Positions 1 to 10,982 of a stretch of 64,000 nucleotides of DNA are shown here, piece by piece. Position numbers and translations under genes: made by a program. Each line of letters opens with the position of its first letter. The first letter of the stretch is position 1. The stretch is taken from NCBI GenBank assembly GCA_024195585.1, contig SWBL01000018.1, forward strand, positions 203,449 through 267,448. Reading direction: 5' to 3'. The notes under the pieces were generated by a model. It was given only the letters and a program-made list of their open reading frames with translations, was not told the DNA's origin and ran no database searches. This DNA is from Aureobasidium sp. EXF-3400 (lineage: Eukaryota > Ascomycota > Dothideomycetes > Dothideales > Saccotheciaceae).

Positions 1-870
1 TCGGCGACGACACAGCTGAACGCAGCAGCATAAAGAACACTGGCTCTGGTCCTACTGTTGACACAACTTTTGGGGCCTCATATCAAAAGCCGCCGCATCA
101 CAAGAACCAACAAAGTCTTGGTGCCCAATCTGCCGACTCGCCCTCGGAGCGTCGCAGCATCTTCCGCGAGGACATGTAATTGCTTCTACGACCATCTCAC
201 GTTGGTATTACGATTATCACGGCGTTACTCTGCTGCTTTTGTCAATTGCACTGAGCTTTATGTGTATTCGAAACCCTGGCACGTCCCAGAATTTACTTCT
301 TTCTTCATGTGCACCCTGTGCTTCGAGCTGTCTCATTATACTACCTATTTCCGCTGTTCTGGAAGCAACCAAAACGAGTCCATCGCCAGAAGGTAAACTT
401 CGCTGCATAAGTGAGGTTGCAGGTTAGCGAATCACTCGTTCTGTTGTTTGTTTGTGAGCTGCGCGCTCACTCACGCGCAAACAACACTGCGATAACATCA
501 ACAGTAAGTGAAAATAACTCTTCAGCACTTCTCTTCAGCTCCGTCTTCTCCCACCTTCCGGACATCTCCTGTTGTTTCGACTGTGAGGCACCAACACCAT
601 CGCTCACCAAAAACCATCAGTCCTTCTCAACATCATTCACCTCTGCGCAGGTTCACTTTCTTCCTCATCTTTGACCTCCCCAAGTGTGACATAACATCAA
701 CTCAGTCACCACTTCTTCGTTAGCAAGCTTTGGCGTCTTGAGACACTTACTACGGTATGTCCCTCGTCTATTGCTGACCCTTGCTGCCTCAAGACGGTGT
801 TCTGATAAGTGGTACTTATTCTAGTCTGTCTCCGACCGCTTCTCTCGAGTCAACAATACTTCAAACCGTC
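1..870. other. Upstream intergenic region
   Basis: No gene can be supported here. The stretch from about 500 to 870 is pyrimidine-rich with many CTTC/TCTC tracts, which fits the promoter and 5' leader of the MYND gene that starts at 871. The first 33 bases are open in one frame and end at a TAA, so they could be the tail of a gene lying outside the window, but that is too short to judge. Confidence 0.4.
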
Positions 871-1548
871 ATGGCATCCACCGAAGGCCAGTGTGCCGGC
901 TGCTCCAAGCCTGGCAAGCTCTGCAAGGGCTGTCTCAACATCCGATACTGCGGCGCTGAGTGTCAGGGGGCCGACTGGTCGGTTCACAAGCCGCTCTGTC
1001 GCAGCTTCAAGGATGTACGCGATGCTCCTGGTCCCGACATGGTTCGCGTCATCGAGTTCCCTGTCAACGACATCAATCCCAAGTTCCGCTGGATGCCTAT
1101 TGATCTCTGCGGCCCGCGCCCTCTCAGAGGTGACTTCTTTGGCTCAGACGGCGACATTCCTGAAACGGCCAGCTTCATCGAGGAGCCCAAAACTGGCAAG
1201 ATGCTGTCCCTCCGAATCACATGCGAGACTCGTTCGTGCTTCCAGACCGATGATTCTCTGCCCAACAAATCTGTGCACCACTTGACGAACGAAAAACCTC
1301 GCCTGAAGTGGGCAGGTCCTATCTTGTTCTACGGCAATGTCCTCGAGAACCCCGAAGATGATGAAGACAAGGTTTACGAGTGCATTGATCTGGACACCAT
1401 CCACCTCAACGTCATCAAAGACTGGCTCAGTATTGGCAACTATGTAGACCCGGTAGGCAAGGCTTTGATGAATGAGATGAAAGCCAAAGGACACGTCTTC
1501 AGCGCCTCAGATATGGTAGAGATGTTCAAAAAGATGGGCAAGTGGTAA
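871..1548 (+). CDS. MYND zinc-finger protein, short paralogue
   Basis: A single-exon gene of 225 residues. I take the ATG at 871 as the start because the MYND finger follows within a few residues; an upstream in-frame ATG at 781 would add an unconvincing leader. The finger shows the CxxC-x7-CxxC-x4-YC-x3-C-x7-H-x3-C ligand spacing (CAGCSKPGKLCKGC, then RYCGAEC and HKPLC). MYND fingers bind proline-rich peptides and usually recruit partner proteins. After the finger comes a segment around EFPVNDINPKFRWMP that is shared with the two other MYND proteins in this window (IYFPVDRANPEFVWMD and a related stretch), so the three form one family. This copy lacks the roughly 190-residue C-terminal part present in the others, so it is either a short family member or a truncated one. 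Its target is unknown. Confidence 0.82.
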   Translation: MASTEGQCAGCSKPGKLCKGCLNIRYCGAECQGADWSVHKPLCRSFKDVRDAPGPDMVRVIEFPVNDINPKFRWMPIDLCGPRPLRGDFFGSDGDIPETASFIEEPKTGKMLSLRITCETRSCFQTDDSLPNKSVHHLTNEKPRLKWAGPILFYGNVLENPEDDEDKVYECIDLDTIHLNVIKDWLSIGNYVDPVGKALMNEMKAKGHVFSASDMVEMFKKMGKW

Positions 1549-1890
1549 TTCGCAAGATGCGTTAACAGGGTCTCTAAGCCCGATGAGAAAGCATGAGCAG
1601 GGGAACTTCGAAGCAGAAAGCTGAGATGGTTTACAGGTTGAGCGTTGAGGGAGCATGCTTAGTCACTATCAACAACAAAGGAACGGAAACTGATTATGGA
1701 TTCGATACCAAAACTATTTTTCTGACTTCCCTAATGAGTTTCTGAGTGATCGTTTTTTCCAATTTCATGCTGCACCAGTCAATCCTGTCTTCTCTATCAA
1801 CCTGAGCCCATCGTTTTGTCACAGCCTCTATCCATCTCTTATCACTTTGACCGAAACTCCCATCTCCGTCTTCTCAACTCAGTCGACCTC
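1549..1890. other. Convergent 3' intergenic region
   Basis: This spacer lies between the 3' ends of two convergent MYND genes. It holds no open frame that resembles the missing C-terminal half of the upstream gene, and I see no other feature in it. Confidence 0.5.
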
Positions 1891-3191
1891 TCACAGAGCA
1901 CCCAAGTGCAGGCCCTTCTCCTTGCACCAAGCGCGGAACCTCTTCCTCGAGCAACGATCGTACATCTTGTCTCTCAGCTTGAGCAAGGCGATCCCTTGTT
2001 CCCTAGCCTCTTCACTCTCTTCATCATACTCAGTAGCCAACGAGTACATGATCTGCTCATGGGCATCGGTGAACTTTGGGAGCAGATCTTCTTCAATCCA
2101 AGTGCAGAAAGCCTCCAAGTAAGCTGGGTCCAATGGCTTCTGATCCTTGCGGACGACGATAGCGTCTCCTATCTGGGCACGGTATCTGATAAGGCTCGCA
2201 TGTTAGTATAGCTGGACCGTAAGAGCGAAAAACATGATACGTACTCAGAAGGGATCGTGCCGAATTCTTGAACAACAGCACCTTTGCGATCGCCCATGTC
2301 GATCATAAGGAGTGATGCTAGCCTGTTGCCCGAATCTGGAGGCAGCTGAGCACGGAGTTTTTCGATCTCCTCGCGGATCTTGGGGGTGTCGTTCTGGTTC
2401 TCTCCTAGAGGCAGCCGGAAAAGAACGGTGAGAGGCATACCGAAGAAGACGGAGATTGGAGAAAAAAGACCAAGATCACCATTGCAGATTGCCGTGGTGG
2501 ATTTGATGGTGTTAGCATTGAAGCGGTGGCCAGGTCTGCTGTTGCGGTTGCTGTAGATACGCACGGCATCCATTTCCGCTTTATCGTGCCTATGGCGTCC
2601 CAGAAAGTAGTTGGTGATGATGGTAAGGTCGGTTGTGTCAAGGTCTGTGACAACAGGGTATTTCTCGCCATCTTCGTTTTCGTGTTTGATCTGGCCATAA
2701 GCGATGAATGGGCCTCTCACACCGTGAACTTCTTTGCCAACCAAGGTTGTGATGCTTTGGTTGACTGGATCATCCAGAGAGGGTGCTTTCGAGCCGCAGG
2801 CGAGTATGATGTGCGGATAGATCTTCATCATGCGGACAAAATCGGCGTTGAGGTGAATCGGCCACAGGTAATCTGTCGAATCATCCAAGAACGACTTTCG
2901 CATCGCGGCAAGGTCGGGTTGAGTGTAAGCATATTGCTTATCCATATCCATCCACACGAACTCGGGGTTGGCACGGTCAACTGGGAAGTATATGGCGCGA
3001 CATACGGTTGGGCTGGGCTTGGTCTTGAATCGTGCGAACGACTTGCAGATGGTACGGTGAACAGGCAGATCTACCACTTGACATTCCTTGCTGCAGTAGT
3101 GGGAACATTCGCAGTTGACGCAGGGAGTTGTCTCATGCGTGCGTGGGCAGATAAGGCACTGCTTCCTGTTATGGTGGTTATAATGCTTCAT
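1891..3191 (-). CDS. MYND zinc-finger protein, long paralogue
   Basis: Two exons, 2245-3191 and 1891-2185, give 413 residues. The 59-nt intron 2186-2244 starts GTACGT, has a CTAAC branch site and ends CAG; splicing joins SEY to RAQIGDAIVV in frame. The MYND finger is at the very N-terminus (about residues 13-50, CLICPRTHETTPCVNC then HYCSKEC and HRTIC). It is followed by the family segment IYFPVDRANPEFVWMD, and the C-terminal part contains an acidic helix rich in E/D and K/R. The gene converges on the shorter MYND gene at 871-1548, and the third copy lies 12 kb away on the same strand. The role is likely protein-protein recruitment; no SET or other catalytic domain is visible. Confidence 0.85.
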
Positions 3192-3961
3192 CGTGGTCGA
3201 TACCGAATGATAGTTTCGTCGAAGGCTTCAAAGTATGTGTGAGGTTGGAGGTGATGGATGATCGAAGGTAGAGGTAATAATTGACCAAGAATGAAAGTAG
3301 TTGGTTCAATGTGAATAGAGGCAGCGATATGTATCGATATAATGCGTGTACGAATGGAAGTGTCGATGTCGTTCTCGTCGCGAAGAATTGTTTTGACTGT
3401 TTGCGATGTATGTGAAAGCGAGCAATGGCCGTCGTAGTTGTCGTAGTTCAGTTTCGTGGGGTGCTGGTCGCTCCTGCCGATATCGTGTGTCCTGCCTGCT
3501 TGTGAGAAATCGCGAATGTCGAAAGCTCCTGCTTCAAATCTGAAAGCACTTCATACACCGCACAAGCGGCTACAACCTCATAGACGCAACCAGATCGAGA
3601 CAAACACTCAGTGTAATGATCCAAGAGCAAAGCGTTTCCAAGAGGGCAGACAGCCAATACCAGCGGCAATGACAATTAGAAGCAAGAGACAACGCGCACA
3701 ACTAAGAAACGGCGCAAAGACAGTGAGAAGGTGACTAGGGCAATCATGACAAACAAAATAAAGTGGTATTGTGCGTTCCAGAGAAACGAAAGGCTATCGT
3801 AGCCCAAAACCAGTCATAAACCAGGCCTCCTTGTAACTGATGCAAGAAACCAATCATGAGAATATTATGATACACGTATGAAATGGGGGTATACAAAGAA
3901 AAGGGGTGATGATCCTGCGTCACCTCTCATGCTGCGGCGAATGATATGACGAATATCGCGC
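3192..3961. other. Intergenic region
   Basis: This is the promoter side of the MYND gene that starts at 3191 and the 3' side of the GH72 gene that ends at 3962. No coding region or RNA gene is evident. Confidence 0.45.
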
Positions 3962-5685
3962 TTACAAAAAGAAGAGAGAGGCAAGGAAAGCACCAAAGGT
4001 TGCAGCGCCCGAGGAAGCAATAACAGGTGCTGCAGCACCTTTGCTTGTGGCAGCAGTTTGAGAGGCAGTGGCAGTGGACGAGGCCTTTCCAGAGCTGGTA
4101 CGGGTAGCGCTGGAGCTACCGCCGGTGCTGGAGCTACGGCCAGTGCTGGAGCTACCGCCGGTGCTGCTGCTTCCGGAAGTGGCTGCGGCAGTACCAGTAG
4201 GAGTGGAAGGAGTGTAGTTGCCAGCAAGACCAGGATGGTTGCTGTCTTGCTCCTCGAGAACGGTAAGCTCGAGTCCATTCATTTGTTGGCCGTTGTAGTC
4301 ATAGACAGAAGCAGGCATGGCGGTGCTAGTAACGGAAACAGTCTTGCCCTTGTTTGCACTGGAGATACCGCTGCTGATCAAGGCATCGACACCACTAGGA
4401 CGAGCAGGAAGGTCCCAGCTGTTGTAGAAGCCGCTACCGGTGATAAGGCTGGGATCACAAGTAGGAGGCGTCTGACCAGTGGCACTACTGTTGGCAGAAG
4501 TGAGAAGGTTCTCGTCGAGCTTCGAGTATTGAGTGGCCAGGAAATCGTAGTCCTGGAGGAGATGGATCTCATCAGCACTAGTAATGTTGACAAGGCCATA
4601 GTCGTTGGTGCCTTGGGAGTATTCGTAAACCAGGCCACCAGACAAAACGCTCATCTGATCGCCGTAGAGGACAGGGACGTTGGTGAAAGTGCGAGGCTCG
4701 ATCGTGTTGCATCCGTACTCGGAGAAGAAGACAGGGATACTGGTATTGCCAAATTGTTGAACGAGCACGTTGTAGCCAGACTGCATGTAAGAGCTGTCGC
4801 CACACCTATTGGGGATGTTGTTAGTACTAAATACGCATTCGGATCGAGATTTTGTTACCATTCATAATCGTTCAGGCCAAAGAAGTCAATTTTGGAAGAT
4901 GTCGAGTTTGCCAGCTCGCAGCCAAGGTACTCCCAAGTGTCGCTGAGCAAGCTAGCAACATCAGCTGCCGAGTAGCCAACAGGAATTGCTCTGGCCACAT
5001 TCTTGGCGATGTAGTCTTTCATGTCGCGAGTCACAGCGCGAATGTAGGCGGGAGCATTGGGAGCGCTGTCCTGGTTGATGACCTCGTTACCAGAAAAGAA
5101 TCCAAGAAGGTTAGGGTAAGGTGCAAAAGCCTCGATGACGCTGAAGACATGGGTAAGATATGCGTTGGTGTAAGTGGTCCAGGGTGCGGAGCGGTCGAGG
5201 TACGAATTGTCAAATCCATTGTTTACGTCGAGGATCATGTAGATACCAGCAGCGTTGAAGATGGAAGCACACTGATCGTGGTCGATGTCGGCGATCAAGT
5301 TGTAGACTCTGATGGTGTTGACACCCAAACGCTGCAGAAGGATTGCATCTCTCAAGCAAGCCTCAGGGTCGCTCAGAGGGTCGCTTGTGTCCGTGACGCC
5401 GGATGAGCCGCCGGGCTGGTAACTGCAGTTGACCGTTAGAGATGCACGTTACAAATGTTGCGTCATGTGGGTCTTACTCGACACCGATGATAGAGAAGCG
5501 GTTTCCGCTCGACTTGGTAATGAAGTCGGCGCCATCGACATTAAGAGTCTGAACTGCTGCTGCAAAGGATGAGAAGAGCGAGACCGCTGCCAGAGCGGCG
5601 CCCGAAACGGATGTCTATATTCAGAATTAGCATACGCATCTTCTCGATTTTGGCACTGCGCGGAGAAGAAAATTACCGTCTTCAT
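3962..5685 (-). CDS. GH72 beta-1,3-glucanosyltransferase, GPI-anchored
   Basis: Four exons, 5677-5685, 5478-5614, 4859-5422 and 3962-4805, encode 517 residues of a Gas/Gel-type enzyme. The family cuts cell-wall beta-1,3-glucan and rejoins the released end to another chain, lengthening glucan outside the plasma membrane. The two catalytic glutamates are visible: acid/base near residue 162 in FFSGNEV and nucleophile near residue 266 in FFSEYGCN. The N-terminus (MKT then SVSGAALAAVSLFSSFAAA) is a signal peptide. The tail is Ser/Thr/Gly-rich and ends in a hydrophobic stretch, GAATFGAFLASLFFL, typical of GPI attachment. I see no cysteine-rich CBM43 module between the catalytic domain and the tail, so this belongs to the subgroup without one. 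The first exon codes for only three residues (MKT). Confidence 0.95.
4109..4162 (-). repeat. 18-bp tandem repeat in GH72 Ser-rich tail
   Basis: Three near-identical 18-bp units (gctggagctaccgccggt with two changes in the middle copy) lie in the coding sequence of the GH72 gene. They encode repeated serine/threonine/glycine hexapeptides in the wall-spanning tail. Copy number of such units can vary between strains. Confidence 0.75.
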
Positions 5686-6926
5686 GATGATGTTGAAGAA
5701 TGTGAGAAAGTCCAAAAGCGAGTGTGAATTGAAAACGTAGGAAAGAGCGATTATAATAAGTAGCAAGGTCCCAGCCTCTACCAAAAGCCAACAGCTCAGC
5801 AAACGGTTATCCAAACCTTGATATTCTTGAAAAAGTGGGCGTACGAGTGCTTCAAGTACCGTATCCGACTAGCCGCGGCCGCCTCTTGGAGAAATGGAGG
5901 CCAAGCATCGGGAGATTGGCCATGTCAGTCTTTGATAGGTCCCGCTCTATCTCTACATTTCATCCTGAGACAAATTGTATGAGCCCTACATTCGGATCTC
6001 CATCCGCTCCTCTCTTGACATTTCCTACTGTACAACCAAAGACTTTCCTTCTGTCCTTGCTCCTAACATGATTTTGTTCTCCTTCAGCGTTCTCCACGGA
6101 CGAACAAGCCTCTTGCGGCTCATCGCGATACGAAATGCCCGTGTTTGATGTTTAATTTTGGAATCATGTCACAAAGAATTCGGTCCGAGCCTCACCTTGG
6201 AGACTATCTACGAAGTCGATCTCTTTGGGCGATCCGGTTCTTCGAGCAGCGAATCACGATGTAACAGGAACTTTGTTTGAACGGATAGTTTTGCAACGTG
6301 CCACAATCAAGTCCATATACGGAAATACCTAACGTAGCATTGCAGAAAGTGGAGCGGCAGAAGTAGAGCTGCAGACAAGACAAACGCCCAGAGCTCAAGT
6401 CGCAATCGTTGCGGTCATTACTCTAGAGAGGCTGCGGCTTGGTGACCGCTTGACGTCGACGTAAACAAGACATGGATCAAGCTTCAGCACTAAAGTAGGC
6501 ATGCATGGTATACTAGTATAAACGCTATGCCGCATGCAACTCAAGGTCTCAACGGATGGACACAAGACGGGTGCCGGCTTGCTTGTGGAGAGCTGTTCCG
6601 CTCGCATGTGATTTTGACGTGCCATCATCAGCGACAACATAGTCATGGACTGTTACAAGCTCTTGAAAGCATGATCATGATACGGCTCTGAGCACAAGAG
6701 AAAGTCTTGTCTTCTATCATGTTGGTCAAGCTCAGGAACTGGTCCTGATCGACTTGTCGAAAACTCGGCGCGGAAGCCTTCGGGCAACGGCATGCGATCA
6801 GCCGTCCAGCCACCTCTGACGGACAGGCGGCAGCTTGCAGTTCTCAACCACAAACAACAACTGCATTCCAAGGTAGATCCAACTCTTACTATCAAACTCT
6901 GAAACATATCCTCGGAGGCCTGCAGC
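5686..6926. promoter_or_regulatory. Divergent promoter region, GH72 and TANGO2
   Basis: This 1.2-kb spacer separates the start codons of the GH72 and TANGO2-family genes, so it must hold both promoters. No conserved open frame or RNA gene is visible and I could not identify a specific factor site. Confidence 0.45.
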
Positions 6927-7942
6927 ATGTGTATCGCTCTGCTTACGACTGCCCATCCCGACTATCCGTTCATTCTGTTGAACAACCGCGATGTGAACAT
7001 GCCCAACACCACGCTGGTCATGTCTTGTCGACTAACGTTGTCCCAATTCAGGAATTTCTGACCCGTCCGACTGCAAAAGCCGCTTTCTGGCCGTCTCCCA
7101 ATGACCATGTCCTCGGAGGTCGTGATTTGCAACGTCCTGAGCAAGGCACATGGCTAGGCCTCACAAAAGAGGGTCGTCTGGCTTGTCTTACCAATTACCG
7201 CGAGTCTGGCGCACAGGTATATGGCACAAAGTCGCGAGGAGGGCTGCCTAAAGCCTTCCTGTCGTTGCCTCCGAATAGCACGCAGTCGTCACAGGAGTTT
7301 GCACGACACATGGTTGAAGACGTTGGCGTAAGTGATGTCGGCGGCTTCAGTCTCGTCTTTGGTAGGTTGAGTAAGAGGAATATTGGTGCAAAGGACGGAG
7401 AAGGGCTCGCAATCATCTCGAACCGCACCGAAGATGCATCGGCCACCACGTGGGTTTGTGGCAAGCCTGGCGAGGTTCAAGGCCTCAGCAATTCACACTT
7501 TGGTGACAGAACATGGCCCAAAGTCGTCGAAGGAGAGAAGCGACTAGAGAGTGCAATCAAGGAGCATGTTACGGCAGGCTCAACCAAAGAAGATCTGCTC
7601 AAGTCACTCTTTGATATCCTCAGCACAGACACCTTACCTCGTCGCAAACATGGCCAAGACTGGGAGACATACGTCTATCAACTACGCAACAGCATTTTCA
7701 TCCCGCAGATCGGAGGTGAAGAGGTGGAAGATTCTTCTGCAGACAAGATCGCTACCGCCGATGTAGGTCATACCGCGAAGACTGATAACGGAGTCTATGG
7801 AACTCAGAAGCAGACAATCATTCTTGTCGATCATGATGGGAGGGTCACTTATGTTGAAAAAACTCTGCACGATGAAAATGGACAGCCAACCGATAACGAC
7901 ATTCAGCAGTACGAGTTTGAAATTGAAGGTTGGAATAATTAA
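6927..7942 (+). CDS. TANGO2/NRDE-family protein
   Basis: Two exons, 6927-6992 and 7052-7942, encode 318 residues. The start is set by the family signature: the protein opens MCIALLTTAHPDYPFILLNN and continues RDEFLTRPT, so the conserved N-terminal NRDE motif is rebuilt only after splicing. The 59-nt intron starts GTGAAC, contains CTAAC and ends TTCAG. TANGO2-type proteins occur from bacteria to humans; they have been linked to Golgi organisation, mitochondrial and lipid metabolism and heme handling, and their biochemical activity is still debated. The N-terminal cysteine after Met is conserved in the family and would be exposed after Met removal, as in Ntn hydrolases. It shares a divergent promoter region with the GH72 gene. 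Confidence 0.93.
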
Positions 7943-8049
7943 AAGCCTGACTTTATCACATTCTGGAGCTCATCATCCTTCATCCTTTCACCAAAACCAA
8001 CGGAGAAAATCGAACCAACCACGAACAACTTTGCGGTATCCATGACACC

Positions 8050-9837
8050 TTAGAGGTCGCCCAGAGCACTCCATGTTTCCACCCCAGTCTGATCCGGGTC
8101 CAAGTTCTCCTTTCCCTGCTCTCTGCCAATGGAAATGCCCAATCCGACTGCCTTTGACTTCACTGCAGATGTCGTCACTTTCTTCGGACTCAAACTTTGC
8201 GGCCGTCTGGCAGCAAGCTGATTGTTCTTGCTCTTCTGTTCAGAAAGTAGAAGAGGTGCATTTGGCATTGGTTCCACCATGCTTCGATGCTTGCGCGCCT
8301 CAAACTTCGTACCCTCTGGTCCCGTGGCCTCTGTGAACACCTTGAGTTTCGAGCGTCGCCGCTTGCTCGATTTAGGAGACTTGGGTGCAGACACGTCGCT
8401 CTTCGAGGCTGGGATGTAACACTCGCGCGCCTTGCCTACGTTGCGCATACTCAGTATGAATGCCTCGCCAATATGGCTCTCCTCTTCATCGTCAATCTGA
8501 TCATTGTCACCACTGTATACACTGCGGTCATTACTCATGATGGCATGGGTAGAAGACGAATCACTCTCGCTGTGTTGATATGCTGCAAGAGTGTTCAGGC
8601 TAGAGTTCGAAGCCGCGTCGAGGTAGGCTTGCAATTCCCGAGTACCTGCTGTAAGCATGTGCTGGTTGAACATCTGAGTCGAACGGCCAGAAGCAGTGCC
8701 ATTGTTGTTGTGTTGTGGGATATCTTTGATCGGTACAGTCCGTGGCGAGACGCCTGACTCCGGACTGGGCTGTGCGGTCATACTCAAAGCATCTGCATCG
8801 GTATCGTCTCTAACCTTCTTGGCTGCCACGAGCAAACGGGCAGGATTGCGTTCGGGTATCGGAGGTGGAGGTGTGCTGGGCACTGGCGGAACGAGTGACG
8901 ACAAGGGTGGCCTGGGGTGTGGTGTCGGAGGTCGCGAGAACGGCACTTCGGCCAGATATCTTGAAGCCACACGGATAGGTGGTGCATCTCGACGATTGAT
9001 GACTCTACCTTGTTCCTGCACTGGACGGTATGGGGTTGCACCAACCACAACTCCTGGCTCATCCCGAAGCTCACAAATTGCGTTTCGTCTTCTCATGTCG
9101 TACATGGGTAGTCTGCCTTCACTCGCACGCGATCTCGTTTCCATCAGCTCAGTCTCCTGTCTTGCTTGAGCTCTAGCAGCAGCACTTTTGGTGGCTCGGG
9201 CTCTTCGACACAACACACCCAAGATCAAGCTAAACGAGATGATGAAAGCTGCGACCGAGAGTGCGAAGAAAACTATTAACGCTGACCTTCCAACGACTGC
9301 GTGAGGTGTGCCAACCATCACACTTCGGACAAACAGGATAGCAGAAACCAGAAGTATTGAGCCTGACGCCAGAGCTGAAAGGCTGAGTGTTGACAATGAA
9401 GCATCGAGCTGGCGTGCACACTGTCTTTGACGTTGCAGCAAACGAGATGGCTTGTTGTCTGGTTTTTGAGCTGGGGTTGGCACAGTCAAAGGTGGTGGAG
9501 GCGGTAGAGGTGTCGGTGCCCTGTAGCCAAGTGGAGGCAATACAGGCTGAGGTTGCTCGAGTGGTGGAGGTGTGACTGGATATGGAGGATCTGGCATGCC
9601 ATTTTCGATGGACACAAGCTGGCGTGCTCTGACTCTTTGATTGGCCCATTGGCTTCCACATTGCTCTGGATATGTGCCATGTTTGGAGAGTCGTCTTCTG
9701 CTCTGACGACGTTCGCTGGGTATGGGAAGTCGGCTCGATTCTGGGTGAGGGCGTGCTTGTTGGTCCTGTTGAGGCATCTCCGATTCCGAGATATCGGGTG
9801 CTTCTTCCAATACTGGTGATGGCCTCTTTCTCGCCAT
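8050..9837 (-). CDS. Two-helix membrane protein, disordered, unknown
   Basis: A single long exon of 595 residues. Residues 1-150 are proline-, arginine- and glutamine-rich with short polyproline runs (PTPLPPPPPLTVPTP). Two hydrophobic helices follow near residues 150-170 (LSALASGSILLVSAILF) and 184-212 (SALIVFFALSVAAFIISFSL). The rest is predicted disordered, with PPTPHPRPPLSSLVPP-type proline motifs and basic KR clusters, and ends in WSALGDL. I do not recognise a domain. The pattern suggests an anchored scaffold with both long tails on the same side of a membrane. The 3' end lies 107 bp from the TANGO2 stop codon and converges on it. The ATG is followed directly by a basic stretch with no signal peptide. 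Confidence 0.78.
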   Translation of the reverse strand: MARKRPSPVLEEAPDISESEMPQQDQQARPHPESSRLPIPSERRQSRRRLSKHGTYPEQCGSQWANQRVRARQLVSIENGMPDPPYPVTPPPLEQPQPVLPPLGYRAPTPLPPPPPLTVPTPAQKPDNKPSRLLQRQRQCARQLDASLSTLSLSALASGSILLVSAILFVRSVMVGTPHAVVGRSALIVFFALSVAAFIISFSLILGVLCRRARATKSAAARAQARQETELMETRSRASEGRLPMYDMRRRNAICELRDEPGVVVGATPYRPVQEQGRVINRRDAPPIRVASRYLAEVPFSRPPTPHPRPPLSSLVPPVPSTPPPPIPERNPARLLVAAKKVRDDTDADALSMTAQPSPESGVSPRTVPIKDIPQHNNNGTASGRSTQMFNQHMLTAGTRELQAYLDAASNSSLNTLAAYQHSESDSSSTHAIMSNDRSVYSGDNDQIDDEEESHIGEAFILSMRNVGKARECYIPASKSDVSAPKSPKSSKRRRSKLKVFTEATGPEGTKFEARKHRSMVEPMPNAPLLLSEQKSKNNQLAARRPQSLSPKKVTTSAVKSKAVGLGISIGREQGKENLDPDQTGVETWSALGDL

Positions 9838-10982
9838 GATACGCGTTCAACAAGATTTGCAAACGTCGTCTGACTAGAAGAGGAAAAGCAGTATATGAAG
9901 AATAGGAGTAATGCTCATCCGTCCACTCCAAGTTCACAAGGTGTTGGGATTGCACAACACGATATGAGACCGAGACATCTCCTCCACTGTCCTTTCACAC
10001 ATAGGCAAGCAAACCTTTCGCTCCATCTGGCTGCTTCTCTGGATGTCTCATAGGATCTGAATAGCTGTTAGATGAACAAAGCCTGGTGTCAGTGAGACAT
10101 CCTACCTTTGTCTCTGTAGCCTCTTGTAGTCTTGAGACCTTTCTGGTCCACTTTACCAGTCCTCTTCGAGACATTTTGGAACACACCTGGCTTGGTCTTT
10201 CGACTCCATTTGCTTCCACGATGCTGAACGACATTGAAGTGCGGTGTCTCAAAACACAACATGCTGTTTGGCGACAATGGCGGGTGTGTTTCAGGCCTGA
10301 AAACAATGAGGAGCTGTATAAGATATCCCAGAAGCCAGAGAGACATAAAAGAAAGGAAATAGTTTGACTGCAAGTCGAGCCAAACCACCACCCCCCCCCC
10401 CCCCCTCCCAACAAACATATTAATGGAAAACATCTTTTCGACCAAACCATTCCACTGAGACCGACCAAGGGCAGAGTTGGACTCCGGATTCTGTTTACAC
10501 ACCCGATTTGGAGAGGTCCATCGAGTTGGGTCATAGGACGAAGCTCTGTGATGGGGACAGAGTGCTTCAACATGAAGCCATAGAGTGAAAGCATGGAGGA
10601 CTGGAGTTGGTAAAAGTGAGTGTTCACTTCAGATCTCAAAGTTGTCTTCGAGCTGCCTATAATCATTCAGGGGCACGATTTGAGCCAATGGCAAAGTTCT
10701 TGTTTCTCTCTTGTTTCCTTTCCGTCTGAATATTGGGCATATCACTGATGCATCAAGCCATCTCCATGGTGCTCCTAAGCGTTTGTCTGTGCTTCGTGAC
10801 CTTCGTCAGGACTGCATAGCAACCAGAGCGGAAGATTCGCTACAATCATTACGACCCGTCTCACTCGCACTCGCGAAATCCTCAACTAGCCTTGGCTCTA
10901 CGCTGGTCCTATTCTCCCATCAGTTTTTTGTTCCAATAATATCTGCATCACGACATCTCTTTATCTCTTGCGCAACACCACC
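9838..10982. promoter_or_regulatory. Divergent promoter region with poly-C tract
   Basis: This 1.1-kb spacer lies between two divergently transcribed genes. Its main oddity is an uninterrupted run of 15 C at 10391-10405. The last 150 bases before 10983 are CT-rich and look like a 5' leader. No gene is supported. Confidence 0.45.
10391..10405. repeat. Poly-C homopolymer (15 C)
   Basis: Fifteen consecutive C residues, preceded by CCACCA. Such runs are prone to length variation and to sequencing error. On the opposite strand it is a poly-G run. Confidence 0.9.

Noticed and set aside
2526..3242. 238-residue + strand frame opposite the second MYND gene
   Set aside because: Antisense shadow; the - strand has the zinc ligands and a spliced C-terminus.
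4058..4867. 269-residue open frame on the + strand opposite the GH72 gene
   Set aside because: It is antisense to a clear enzyme-coding exon with a catalytic motif; its Gly/Ala/Arg-rich content is a mirror of the Ser/Thr tail codons.
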